Below, piece by piece: positions 31,813 to 40,528 of a DNA stretch of 64,000 nucleotides (positions are counted from its first letter, which is position 1; every line of letters starts with the position of its first letter). The translations under genes were made by a program, and so were the position numbers. Under the pieces are notes generated by a model, which ran no database searches, was not told where the DNA came from, and was given only the letters and a program-made list of their open reading frames with translations. The stretch lies in the NCBI RefSeq assembly GCF_036825535.1, contig NZ_CP098812.1, forward strand, positions 992,001 through 1,056,000, written 5' to 3'. Source of the stretch: Parasalinivibrio latis. Lineage in GTDB: Bacteria; Pseudomonadota; Gammaproteobacteria; Enterobacterales; Vibrionaceae.

Positions 31813-34262
31813 GTGACAGCGTAAGCCTCGAAAATACCGGCAAGGAAACCCACTCCCGCCATTCACTCCGGAGTCGCTGGGTTTGGCGTGAACTGCGACA
31901 GGGTGAGCTGTGGCCGATTGTTGCAGCCCTGACACTGATTGTCGCCACCGTATTTGCGTTGGCTGCCCTTGCCGGCCGGATTGAGAATGTCCTCACTGAC
32001 CAGGGGCGTAATCTCCTGTCAGCCGATCTGGTACTTCGCACTGCTGAACCTGCATCTGAACAATGGTTACAGGATGCCGAAACAGCAGGGTTGCAAGTTA
32101 CCCGTCAAACCCGGTTCGGTACCATGGCATTCAGTGATGAGGCGATGCAGCTTGTCAGAGTCCGGGCTCTGGGCAGCGCCTACCCTTTGCGGGGGGAGCT
32201 GGTACTGGAAGGTGAAAAGGTCAATCACAGTGTGCAACCTGGGGAATTATGGCTGGAGGACCGGGTGTTCAGCCTGATGGGGGTAAAGCGCGGAGATACA
32301 TTGGATATCGGGGATAAGCAGTATGTCATTTCCGGCCGAATAGCCAGTGAACCGGAATTATCCTTTAACCCGTTCAGTCAGATGCCGGGTGTGATGGTCC
32401 ACCAAAATGACATTGAGTCGATTGGTGCTCTCCAGCCCGGCAGCCGGGTCAGCTACCGTTATTACTTCAGTGGGCCTGACGAATCCCTTACTGCGTTGAA
32501 ATCAGGGTATACCCTTAACCCCGGTGAGCGGTGGACGGATGAAAATACTCCGGGCCAGACAGGCGATATGCTTGAACGCAGCCGTCAGTACCTGGCGTTA
32601 ACGGTTATGCTGGTGGTCATTATGGCAGCGGTCACCCTGGTGCTGACCTGCCGTCACTATGTACGCAGCCGGGTAGCAGTGATTGCGATGCTGAAAAGCC
32701 TCGGGGCGGGAAAGCAGTGGCTTCGGACCTGGCTGGCATGGCAGCTTGCGGGGCTGTTTTCCGTTGCGATTATTGCCGGTTGGGCCGGTGGGTACTTGAT
32801 TGAGTGGCTGCTTCGCCTTCCCCTGGTGGATGTGCTGCCTCAACCGGTCCCCGGTTTTGGCTGGCAGCCTTGGGCCGTTGCGCCGTTGGCTGCAATCCTG
32901 GTGTCGATCCCTGCACTTGGCATCCCGTTGGTATCCCTGCTAGCCGCACCGGCGAAAGCAGTGATGCAGCCGGAAGCTTTGCCGTCACCTTGGCGAAACG
33001 GGTATTCCTGGCTGATGCTGGCTATTCCCCCTGCGGTAATGGGAGTGTGGGCTGCGGGTAATACTCTGCTCTGGATGGTGCTGGGTGCGATGCTGGTAAT
33101 GATCGTCCTGCTGGCATTTATTGGTATGTTGGTTTTTCGCGGTGCCCGGCGCTATGCAACAAAGCCGGCGCTCAAACTGGCACTGAGCCGGATCGTCCGC
33201 AGCCCTTTTGCCAGCGGGATTCAGTTAGGGGCCCTGGCCTGTTCCTTAATGCTGGTGGCGGTGATTTGGCTGTTGCGCACAGACCTTCTGGAAGACTGGC
33301 AGCAGACCCTGCCAGATGGTGCGCCGAATGTGTTTGCCATCAATATCAGTGAGCGGGTGGTGCCGGATTACACGGCAGTTCTGGACAGGCAGCAGATCCT
33401 CAGATCCGAGGCTTATCCGATACTGCGCGGGCGACTGGTAGCCCAGAACGGTGAAAACCTGCTCGACAGGCCGGGAGAGAAAGACGAGTCACTCCAACGG
33501 GAGCTTAATTTTACCTGGCGTGAAACCTTACCAAGCCACAATGTGGTGTTGGAAGGGAAATGGCCAACCGCCGGTGGCGTCTCTGTAGAAGAGGGTATTG
33601 CTGAGCGAATGGGGATTAAGTTAGGGGATACCCTGACATTTGCTGTCAGCGGCAGGGACTACCAGGCAGAAGTCAATTCCATCCGCCAGGTGGAATGGCG
33701 CAATATGAAGCCGAATTTCTACTTTATTTTTGATCCGGAGCTGTTCAGCAAAATGGCTTACTCAGCCATTTTGAGCTTTCGGCTTGAAGCAGACCAGACA
33801 CCTATCCTTGATTCCCTGTCGCGAGATTACCCAACGGTCACTGTTCTGGACCTGCGTACCATGAGTGATCGCATCCAGGTCATTCTGCGCCAGGTTTCCC
33901 TGTCATTGTCTGTGTTGGCAGGCCTGGCGGTTCTTAGCGGTTTGTTGCTCCTGTTTACCTTGCTGAGGTTGAGCCTTGCTGAACGCCAGCAGGAGATTAA
34001 ACTTTACCGCACACTCGGCGCAGCGCGAAAACGTATTACTGCAACGCTGTGGTTTGAGTTTGGCATGATGGCTGTGGTGGCAGGGCTGATTGCAGTGGGG
34101 GGCGCAGAATTGGCGATGTCGGCGCTGATGGAGTTTGGCTTTGAGTTGCCCGCTAAGCTTCACCCGGAGATGTGGGTGGTGTTGCCACTAGCCGCGCTAA
34201 TGTTGATTGGGGCTACGGTTGCCACCATGCTGAGGAAACTGCTGGTGCCACTGAGAAGTTGA
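31809..34262 (+). CDS. ybbP: FtsX-like ABC permease YbbP
   Basis: Inner-membrane partner of YbbA, 817 residues, with the doubled FtsX layout of the family: a hydrophobic helix near 35-55, a large periplasmic region (~60-250), spans at about 255-285, 305-330 and 350-380, further spans near 400-440 and 465-490, a second periplasmic region (~495-690) and three C-terminal spans (~695-805). The pieces LLLFTLLRLSLAERQQEIKLYRTLGAARKRI and IAMLKSLGAGKQW are the coupling-helix motifs repeated in each half. It is fused by overlap to ybbA. Function unknown beyond a proposed role in extruding envelope lipids or toxic compounds. Confidence 0.92.
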   Translation: MSDSVSLENTGKETHSRHSLRSRWVWRELRQGELWPIVAALTLIVATVFALAALAGRIENVLTDQGRNLLSADLVLRTAEPASEQWLQDAETAGLQVTRQTRFGTMAFSDEAMQLVRVRALGSAYPLRGELVLEGEKVNHSVQPGELWLEDRVFSLMGVKRGDTLDIGDKQYVISGRIASEPELSFNPFSQMPGVMVHQNDIESIGALQPGSRVSYRYYFSGPDESLTALKSGYTLNPGERWTDENTPGQTGDMLERSRQYLALTVMLVVIMAAVTLVLTCRHYVRSRVAVIAMLKSLGAGKQWLRTWLAWQLAGLFSVAIIAGWAGGYLIEWLLRLPLVDVLPQPVPGFGWQPWAVAPLAAILVSIPALGIPLVSLLAAPAKAVMQPEALPSPWRNGYSWLMLAIPPAVMGVWAAGNTLLWMVLGAMLVMIVLLAFIGMLVFRGARRYATKPALKLALSRIVRSPFASGIQLGALACSLMLVAVIWLLRTDLLEDWQQTLPDGAPNVFAINISERVVPDYTAVLDRQQILRSEAYPILRGRLVAQNGENLLDRPGEKDESLQRELNFTWRETLPSHNVVLEGKWPTAGGVSVEEGIAERMGIKLGDTLTFAVSGRDYQAEVNSIRQVEWRNMKPNFYFIFDPELFSKMAYSAILSFRLEADQTPILDSLSRDYPTVTVLDLRTMSDRIQVILRQVSLSLSVLAGLAVLSGLLLLFTLLRLSLAERQQEIKLYRTLGAARKRITATLWFEFGMMAVVAGLIAVGGAELAMSALMEFGFELPAKLHPEMWVVLPLAALMLIGATVATMLRKLLVPLRS

Positions 34263-34367
34263 AAACAGAGCTTCTGGAATCATTGCCGTTGAGAACGCTC
34301 TCCTTAAAAACCTGATCCTTAAAAACCTAACCCTGTCCGGTAACGAGGCAGGGCTAGGGCATTCAGC

Positions 34368-35258
34368 TCAGAACAGGTGTTGCATTGCTTCATCAATCTT
34401 GGTGTGCTTAAAAGAAAATCCGGCATCGAGCAAGGCTTTTGGGACGGCTCGGGTGCTGTCGAGCAACAACTGTGCAGATTCACCCAGAAGCAGCTTAATT
34501 GCGAATTCCGGCGTGAACAGGATGTGTGGCCGATTCAGTGTCCGGGCCAGTGCCGCACTGAACTCGCGGTTGGTAACCGGGTATGGGGCTGTCAGGTTAT
34601 AGGGGCCAAACGCCTTTTTATTGTTGAGAAGGAAAATGATGGCGGAAACCATGTCATCGATATGGATCCAAGGCATGTACTGCAGTCCGCGCCCAATTGG
34701 CCCACCCAGACCCAAGCGGTAGGGAACCAGCATTTTCCTCACAGCTCCACCTTTTGCACTGAGGACTATCCCCGTCCTAAGCAGGCATACACGGGTTTTC
34801 TCACTTTGCGCCGTCAGGGCAATTTCTTCCCACTTCTGGCAAACCTCATGGGCGAACTCATCACTTTCTACCCGGAATGATTCAGCGATTTCCTCATCTT
34901 TCTGGTCACCGTAAATACCGACAGCAGAACCGCTGATAAAGATTTCCGGCGGGCTGGAACTGGCCTGGACAAGTTCAGAAAGCTTTTCAGTAATATCCCA
35001 GCGGCTGTGGCATATCACTGATTTTTGTTTGTCTGTCCAGCGTTTGTCGACAATAGGTTCGCCAGCCAGGTTGATGACAGCATCGTAGTCATTGAGGTTG
35101 GCGATGGTCCCCAGGGAGCTCATGAAGTTTATACCGTTGCCCAGAAGGTTACCGGCACGTATTTCGTCTCGGGTCAGGACCGAGAGTTGATGCCCTTTAA
35201 GCTCACGGATCAGAGCCCGGCCAATCAGGCCGGTACCACCGGTTATCAGAATATTCAT
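34368..35258 (-). CDS. TIGR01777-family epimerase-like protein (YfcH type)
   Basis: Extended-SDR protein of 296 residues, resembling E. coli YfcH. It has the N-terminal NAD(P) loop ILITGGTGLIGRALI, YDAVINLAGEPI, the conserved KRWTDKQKSVICHSR, the GSAVGIYG active-site strand, RTGIVLSAKGGAVRKML and the C-terminal DUF1731-like part (FAIKLLLGESAQLLLDSTRAVPKALLDAGF). No reaction is established for the family. It stands alone on the minus strand. Weak inverted repeats near 34329-34356 may end its transcript. Confidence 0.9.
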   Translation of the reverse strand: MNILITGGTGLIGRALIRELKGHQLSVLTRDEIRAGNLLGNGINFMSSLGTIANLNDYDAVINLAGEPIVDKRWTDKQKSVICHSRWDITEKLSELVQASSSPPEIFISGSAVGIYGDQKDEEIAESFRVESDEFAHEVCQKWEEIALTAQSEKTRVCLLRTGIVLSAKGGAVRKMLVPYRLGLGGPIGRGLQYMPWIHIDDMVSAIIFLLNNKKAFGPYNLTAPYPVTNREFSAALARTLNRPHILFTPEFAIKLLLGESAQLLLDSTRAVPKALLDAGFSFKHTKIDEAMQHLF

Positions 35259-35331
35259 CTTGCACCTTTATCCCGGTTAGCGGAATCTGTCAGGTTATAC
35301 GAACCAGATTAAGACACGGACTCAATTACTG

Positions 35332-36714
35332 TCAGATGGGTGCATTTGCCAACAGGGCGGAGATTTTTTCGCGGGGTTCGGGACGGGCTAACAGGAACCC
35401 CTGGATGTAGTTGGCACCGAGCTGCTGAACATGCTGCCTCTGCGATTCCGTTTCTATACCTTCATAAACCAGTGAAATGTTTCTGGTTTGCATCACTTTA
35501 CCCAAAGACTTTAGAAGGGTATAGCTGTCGAAGCAAGTTAAGCTTCTCAGCATAAAGCAACGATCAATTTTCAACTGGTTAAATGGCAAGGCAAACATGC
35601 TGTTTATTGACGTGAACCCTGAGCCGTAGTCATCAATCGCGACCTCAATACCGGCTGAAATCATCTGGGATAACACCACCGCGGCATTTTGGGCATCACT
35701 GATAAGGCTGGTTTCAGTCAGTTCCATGCCCAGGCAGTCCGGCGGAACGTTATGGCGCTTCAGTATGTTCAGGATCTGGCGGGTCAGGAAGGGTTCCCCC
35801 AACAGTGCAGCAGATAGGTTGAACCAAACTTTGGGTACGGTTAGGCCTGCTGTCAGCCACTCTCTAATATCCCTGCAAATTTGTTCGATGAGCCAGACTG
35901 TCATCGGCGCGATCATGCCGTTTTTTTCCGCGGCCGGAATGAATTTAGCCGGGGAGACAGGCCCGATGCCTGGTTCGTTCCAGCGCATCAGGGCTTCGAG
36001 GCCGACCACCTGTTCACCTTCGGTGGTGTACTGTGCCTGGTAGTGGAGTGAGAAGCGATTGTGGTAGAGAGCACGCGGAAGCCGGTTTGTAACCGAACAA
36101 CTCTCAACGGCGCCGACCAATTCTGAGTTATCCAGCACCCGAATGTTGCAGCCGTGGGTACGATCCTCGGTATGCAGCAGGCACTGTGAATAAGCGAGCA
36201 GTTTCTCGGCAGTGCAGGTTTCTGAAGTCTGGAGTGCCAGGGCGTAAAGGGTTGGGTAGAAAAAGTCGTTTTCCAGAATCAGGGGGGCTCGAAGCTTTAG
36301 GTAGAGGCCATTGAGCCATGCGCTCACGATCTTCCGGCTGCGGGCGCGGGTCATGATGACGGCATACCGCTGCGGGCTTAATGCAAAAACAGGATAGGGG
36401 GTTTCATCTTTAATCCGCTGGGAAAAGGCGTCCTGAAATTGGGGAAGGTGGACGCCCTGAGGGTATCCTGGAAGTTTTACTTCAAAGACAACTAGCCATT
36501 TCGCCGGCGCTTCCTGGGTAGGAGCGAGTAACCGGCAAAGTTGTGCTTCAGCCAGATTGTCATGATAACTAACAATTTCATCCCCGGAAGAAGGCTGAGG
36601 AGTGGCAACAGTATGTAATGCAACTACCTTGCATTCATTTGATGCGCATTCAGCTTCCCGTTGGGATGCTACAAAACTAGACAACGCACTACCTACTACA
36701 ACGTCGAAACGCAA
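35332..36714 (-). CDS. EAL-domain cyclic-di-GMP phosphodiesterase
   Basis: Soluble 460-residue protein. The N-terminal half (~1-200) has no recognised sensor and only a faint degenerate GGDEF pattern. The EAL domain (~205-455) keeps the metal and catalytic residues: LEALMRW (EAL), FNLSAAL (Asn), MELTET (Glu), AIDDYGSGF (paired Asp), LKIDR (Lys), YEGIET (Glu) and IQGFLLARP (Gln). Active phosphodiesterase hydrolysing c-di-GMP to pGpG is therefore predicted. There is no membrane segment. Such enzymes shift cells toward motility, in keeping with three chemoreceptor genes in the window. Orphan gene with a 205-bp AT-rich gap upstream. Confidence 0.9.
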   Translation of the reverse strand: MRFDVVVGSALSSFVASQREAECASNECKVVALHTVATPQPSSGDEIVSYHDNLAEAQLCRLLAPTQEAPAKWLVVFEVKLPGYPQGVHLPQFQDAFSQRIKDETPYPVFALSPQRYAVIMTRARSRKIVSAWLNGLYLKLRAPLILENDFFYPTLYALALQTSETCTAEKLLAYSQCLLHTEDRTHGCNIRVLDNSELVGAVESCSVTNRLPRALYHNRFSLHYQAQYTTEGEQVVGLEALMRWNEPGIGPVSPAKFIPAAEKNGMIAPMTVWLIEQICRDIREWLTAGLTVPKVWFNLSAALLGEPFLTRQILNILKRHNVPPDCLGMELTETSLISDAQNAAVVLSQMISAGIEVAIDDYGSGFTSINSMFALPFNQLKIDRCFMLRSLTCFDSYTLLKSLGKVMQTRNISLVYEGIETESQRQHVQQLGANYIQGFLLARPEPREKISALLANAPI

Positions 36715-36919
36715 TCAAAGATAAACAGACGGGGTACGCATTTTTTAATATTATTTTTATATAAAATTGTTAAATCTAAAGGACTGACTTTAATTACGGT
36801 ACGCACCATCGCGACATAGTGATTCCTTCTCCATTTGGATACAAGTCGGATGTGTGTTTTTGATTGTCAGATCTCGAATTTGATAATCCTATTTTTTATT
36901 TTGCCTGCAGGGAACGTAA

Positions 36920-37654
36920 GTGAAAGGAATTAAAGCACTTTTTATTTCCTTACTTGGAAGCTTGAAGGACTTGCTGCCTATAATTCTGGTTATTGGTTTT
37001 TTCCAGATTGCGGTACTACAGCAACCCCTTCCTGATCTGCTTTCCATTTCTATCGGATTGATTTTAGTCGTTTTTGGTCTCACTTTCTTTGTCTTTGGGC
37101 TTGAGATGGGTCTGTTTCCCGTCGGGGAGTCGATGGCGCATGCACTTGCCCGTAAAGGTAGTGTTTTCTGGCTAATTACCTTCGCATTCTGTCTCGGTTT
37201 TGGGACAACTATAGCTGAACCCGCGCTTACTGCTGTTGCTGATGAGGCATCCCAGGTTGCTGCAGAAGGGGGATTAATTTCTTCTTCATCCGACTCAATG
37301 AATAGTTATGCTACGGGGCTTCGGGTTACCGTGGCGTTATCTGTTGGTGTGGCTATTGTAATTGGTGTATTGCGCATTATTAAGGGATGGCCGATTCACC
37401 GAATGATTATAGGTGGATACATTCTCGTCGTTGTTGTCACTGCTTTCGCCCCAAAAAGTATTATCGGTATTGCTTACGATTCCGGCGGTGTTACCACATC
37501 GACAATCACCGTGCCTTTGGTTACTGCATTGGGGGTTGGGCTTTCTACGGTAATTAAAGGGCGGAACCCGATGGTGGATGGTTTTGGCCTGATTGCGTTC
37601 GCATCGCTGACACCCATGATCTTTGTGATGATATATGGGATGGTGGTGACATGA
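36920..37654 (+). CDS. DUF1538 membrane protein, first subunit
   Basis: Integral membrane protein of 244 residues with about seven spans, starting at GTG 36920 behind CAGGGA. The DUF1538 marks are FGTTIAEPALTAVADEASQVA in mid-protein and the near-invariant C-terminal YDSGGVTTSTITVPL, GRNPMVDGFGLIAFASLTPM. The next gene carries the same motifs, so the two are paralogues and probably form a heterodimer; many bacteria have both halves in one polypeptide. This copy has a Ser-rich insertion (ISSSSDSMNSYATG) in the middle loop. It overlaps the next gene by four bases. A transporter role is likely from topology and from the PII and CBS partners; the substrate is unknown. Confidence 0.88.
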   Translation: MKGIKALFISLLGSLKDLLPIILVIGFFQIAVLQQPLPDLLSISIGLILVVFGLTFFVFGLEMGLFPVGESMAHALARKGSVFWLITFAFCLGFGTTIAEPALTAVADEASQVAAEGGLISSSSDSMNSYATGLRVTVALSVGVAIVIGVLRIIKGWPIHRMIIGGYILVVVVTAFAPKSIIGIAYDSGGVTTSTITVPLVTALGVGLSTVIKGRNPMVDGFGLIAFASLTPMIFVMIYGMVVT

Positions 37655-38442
37655 TCAGCTTGATGGGTTTGGTTATCTCCTTTGGAGAGACGCTCCTGGG
37701 CACTATGCGGGATATTCTGCCTATTGTGGTGCTGATATTTACGTTCCAATTGGTGGTACTTCGAAAGCCGATGCCTAATGTACAGCGGGTCGTTATCGGT
37801 ATGGTCTATGTTACCGTCGGGTTGTCACTGTTCCTCCTTGGCCTTGAACTTGCCCTTTTCCCCCTTGGTGAATCCATGGCACGCCAACTGACAGACCCTG
37901 CGTTTATCTTTGGTGAGGGCATCTTTCCACCTCTGGAAGTTGACTGGTCCCACTACTACTGGGTTTACCTGTTTGCTGCCGCTATCGGTTTCAGCACTAC
38001 AGTGGCGGAGCCCTCCCTGATTGCAGTAGCGATGAAAGCCAGCCAGGTATCAGGCGGCGCAATTTCCGTGAACGGATTACGTTTTGCGGTAGCTCTGGGG
38101 GTGGCATTGGGTATTGCTCTTGGCAGCTACCGGATTGTTGTGGGCGACCCTATCCACTATTACATCATCGTTGGATACATCCTTGTGGTGATACAAACCC
38201 AGTTTTCTCCCAAGTTTATTGTACCGCTGGCCTATGACTCCGGCGGTGTGACGACATCAACTGTGACCGTCCCGCTTGTGACGGCGCTGGGGTTGGGGCT
38301 GGCATCTACGGTGCCGGGTCGTAACCCGATGATAGACGGTTTTGGACTTATCGCGTTTGCCAGCCTGTTCCCGATGATTACCGTAATGGGTTATGCCCAA
38401 CTGACGGAATATCTGAACAAGAGATCGGCGGTTAAGGAGTAA
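37651..38442 (+). CDS. DUF1538 membrane protein, second subunit
   Basis: Paralogue of the preceding gene, 263 residues, about seven spans. It repeats VAEPSLIAVAMKASQVSGG and YDSGGVTTSTVTVPL, GRNPMIDGFGLIAFASLFPM almost word for word. The spacing between the two motifs is shorter than in the first subunit because the Ser-rich loop is missing, while the loop FIFGEGIFPPLEVDWSHYYW is particular to this subunit. Its ATG overlaps the preceding stop, and the PII-like gene starts two bases after its own stop. It is presumed to be the other half of one membrane complex. Confidence 0.88.
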   Translation: MISLMGLVISFGETLLGTMRDILPIVVLIFTFQLVVLRKPMPNVQRVVIGMVYVTVGLSLFLLGLELALFPLGESMARQLTDPAFIFGEGIFPPLEVDWSHYYWVYLFAAAIGFSTTVAEPSLIAVAMKASQVSGGAISVNGLRFAVALGVALGIALGSYRIVVGDPIHYYIIVGYILVVIQTQFSPKFIVPLAYDSGGVTTSTVTVPLVTALGLGLASTVPGRNPMIDGFGLIAFASLFPMITVMGYAQLTEYLNKRSAVKE

Positions 38443-38444
38443 TC

Positions 38445-38795
38445 ATGCGATTTAAATTGATTATTGCGTTTATTGAAGATTCAAAAACGGATGCCGTCCT
38501 TGAAGCGGCGCGGGAAGCCGGTGCAACCGGTGCAACGGTTATCAATAATGCCCGAGGGGAAGGCCTTAAAAAACGCACAACGTTTTTGGGTCTGACGCTG
38601 GATGTTCAGCGGGATGTAGTGCTCTTTGTGGTAGAGGAACACCTTGCCCGCAACGTGATGGAAACCATCAATGACGTGGGCGAATTTGACTCATCATCCG
38701 GTCGCGGGATTGCGGTCCAGCTGGATGTGGAAGATGCGGTTGGTGTTGCCCACCAGGTTCAGGAATTGAGACGAGTAGTTGAGGACGAGCTATGA
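38445..38795 (+). CDS. PII-like signalling protein of the DUF1538 operon
   Basis: A 116-residue ferredoxin-like trimer-type protein of the PII superfamily: MRFKLIIAFIEDSKTDAVLEAAREAGATGATVI gives the first beta-alpha-beta unit. The T-loop region is NARGEGLKKRTTFLGLTLDVQ, which lacks the tyrosine that GlnD uridylylates in GlnB/GlnK. DVVLFVVEEHLARNVMETI and GIAVQLDVEDAVGVAHQV complete the fold. It is thus not a standard nitrogen PII but a dedicated regulator, like SbtB for SbtA. It would be expected to bind a nucleotide and gate the DUF1538 complex. The ligand is unknown. It overlaps the next gene by four bases. Confidence 0.85.
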   Translation: MRFKLIIAFIEDSKTDAVLEAAREAGATGATVINNARGEGLKKRTTFLGLTLDVQRDVVLFVVEEHLARNVMETINDVGEFDSSSGRGIAVQLDVEDAVGVAHQVQELRRVVEDEL

Positions 38796-39199
38796 ATTAT
38801 TCCAAAAAGGTGCGAGTCAGAGATGCAATGCAGAACACCTTTGCCATGGTTGACGGACTGACAACGGTAGAGGATGCGATCAAGATTGCCCGTAACCGTC
38901 AGGTGAAAGCCCTGATTGTGCAAAAACGCAGTGAAGACGATGAGTACGGTATCGTGCTGATGAATGATATCGCCAAAAAAGTACTGTCTGCCAACCGAGC
39001 CCCGAGCCGGGTCAATGTCTATGAAATCATGACGAAGCCTGCTTTGACCGTTGACCCTGAAATGAACGTGAAATACTGCGCCCGTATGTTCGAACATTTT
39101 GGGATCAGCCGGGCACCGGTTGTCGAGAACCGCCAGGTGATTGGCATGATTAGCTACAACAACATTGTAATGTATGGGATGCTGCCCAGCGAAGAGTAA
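38792..39199 (+). CDS. CBS-domain-pair protein of the DUF1538 operon
   Basis: Soluble 135-residue protein consisting of one CBS pair (Bateman module). CBS1 runs from VRDAMQNTFAMVDGLTTVEDAI to YGIVLMNDIAKKVL, and CBS2 from VYEIMTKPALTVDPEMNVKYC to RAPVVENRQVIGMISYNNIV. Bateman modules bind adenine nucleotides and relay energy state to transporters or enzymes. It is the last gene of the four-gene overlapping operon, so the complex would have two independent nucleotide sensors (PII-like and CBS). No transcription terminator was recognised between it and the convergent SelW-like gene. Confidence 0.9.
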   Translation: MNYSKKVRVRDAMQNTFAMVDGLTTVEDAIKIARNRQVKALIVQKRSEDDEYGIVLMNDIAKKVLSANRAPSRVNVYEIMTKPALTVDPEMNVKYCARMFEHFGISRAPVVENRQVIGMISYNNIVMYGMLPSEE

Positions 39200-39211
39200 C
39201 GGAGTGGCCGG

Positions 39212-39505
39212 TTACTTTTTATCGCTATGGCCAAGATCCCGTTCTGGGGCAATAATATCCCGGACCCGCTGTTTCAGCACTTTGGCGTCCGGGAACCCGC
39301 CATCTTCCTTGCGCTCCCAAATTAGGGAACCGTTACAGAAAATCTCAAACCTGCCACCGGTATCGGGATGAAGTGATACGCTCTCAATCTCTTCACTGAA
39401 GGTGTGTAGGAGCTCCTGTGTCATCCAGGTTGAACGCAGCATCCAGTTACACTGGCGACAGTAGTAAATATTTATGACAGCTTTACCTGTAACTATTCCG
39501 GACAT
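39212..39505 (-). CDS. SelT/SelW/SelH (Rdx) family thioredoxin-like protein
   Basis: A 97-residue protein. INIYYCRQCNWMLRSTWMTQELL supplies the CxxC redox motif after the first strand, the place where vertebrate SelW has Cys-x-x-Sec; here both positions are cysteine. VSLHPDTGGRFEIFCNGSLIWERKEDGGFPDAKVLKQRVRD is the conserved C-terminal half of bacterial SelW homologues. The fold is thioredoxin-like and the redox partner unknown. Start M at 39505. Convergent with the CBS gene at a 12-bp distance. Confidence 0.87.
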   Translation of the reverse strand: MSGIVTGKAVINIYYCRQCNWMLRSTWMTQELLHTFSEEIESVSLHPDTGGRFEIFCNGSLIWERKEDGGFPDAKVLKQRVRDIIAPERDLGHSDKK

Positions 39506-39645
39506 TCGGCTTTTCCTTCTTTATTCGAATACAGGAATTTTTGATTATGGGCCCTGGGAAAACAGGGGCCTGGAAAAAGATAAAGTAAGAATGAGCTGGC
39601 CAGATACCCAGGACCCAGGACCGTTTTTTCCCAGCTCCGAGCGGG

Positions 39646-40404
39646 TCATCCCACCAACAGCTTCACCCCAACCAACATTGTCAGTATCTCGAAGGCACGT
39701 TTAATCAGGTTGTTGCTGTAACGGGTGGCAAGGGCTGCGCCGAAGTAACCCCCCAGAGCTGATCCGGCAAAAAGAACAGGTACCCACGGCCAGTAGATTT
39801 CTGCACCGGCAAGATACATGGTTATTGCGCCGGTACCGTTCCAGAACAAGCCGACACTGACAAGGGTGAGGGCAACAGCCTGTTTGTAGTCATAGCCGAA
39901 CCAGCGTACCAGGAACAGGGTGACAAACAGTCCGGTACCTGCGGTAAGGGAGCCGTTGAGAATACCGATGGCAGCAAGGCCCAGAGCACCCCAAAGAAGC
40001 CCCTTCTTATCCCGGTTTACCGGATTAGCTTCCTGGCCGAAGGATTTCTTGGTCATTGAATAAACCCCGAGCCCGATAATCAACAGGCCAAGGGCGATTG
40101 TTGCCGTCCGTCCTGGCACCGTGAGAATACCGTTGGCACCAATCACTACGCCTGCAAATCCCGCTGTGACGACACATAAGATTTCCTTCAGTGATACCGT
40201 TCCGGCACGTGAGTGCTTTATCGCTGCACCCAACCCCAGGGCAACAGTGGCGACCTTGTGAGTGGCCAAGGCAACGGTAAACGGCAGGCCGAGGAAAATA
40301 AGGAGTGGAAATTGCAACAAACCTGAACCGCCGCCGGAAAGGGAGGCAAGGGTGTTGGCTGTCAGGGAGCCAAAGAAAAGCCCTGCGGCTGAAATAAAAT
40401 CCAT
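39646..40404 (-). CDS. TauE/SafE-family permease (copy 1)
   Basis: Inner-membrane protein of 252 residues with about eight spans from the TauE/SafE family, whose studied members export sulfite, sulfoacetate or related organosulfur anions. Typical segments are TLASLSGGGSGLLQFPLL near the N-terminus and GSLTAGTGLFVTLFLVRWFGYDYKQAVALTLVS in the second repeat. It is strongly similar to the next gene upstream (40529-41284) over its whole length, so the pair arose by tandem duplication. No sulfur-metabolism gene is adjacent, and the substrate stays open. Confidence 0.88.
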   Translation of the reverse strand: MDFISAAGLFFGSLTANTLASLSGGGSGLLQFPLLIFLGLPFTVALATHKVATVALGLGAAIKHSRAGTVSLKEILCVVTAGFAGVVIGANGILTVPGRTATIALGLLIIGLGVYSMTKKSFGQEANPVNRDKKGLLWGALGLAAIGILNGSLTAGTGLFVTLFLVRWFGYDYKQAVALTLVSVGLFWNGTGAITMYLAGAEIYWPWVPVLFAGSALGGYFGAALATRYSNNLIKRAFEILTMLVGVKLLVG

Positions 40405-40528
40405 TTCAAATTCTTCTTTGAAGAGGCCACGTTAAATCCATGTGGCCTCGTACCGGGAGGGTTTATTGTAACTGAGTTCCTAGCCGGGTAGAAGGGACGC
40501 AAAAACAGAGAAGTGCCCGGTTAGGGAT

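Noticed and set aside
39474..39704. 76-codon plus-strand ORF between the SelW-like and TauE genes
   Set aside because: No ribosome site, no recognisable domain, and it overlaps the ends of both flanking genes.
40423..40449. Terminator between the two TauE genes
   Set aside because: The hairpin is perfect, but neither strand has a T-run after it; left as a stem noted under the permease.
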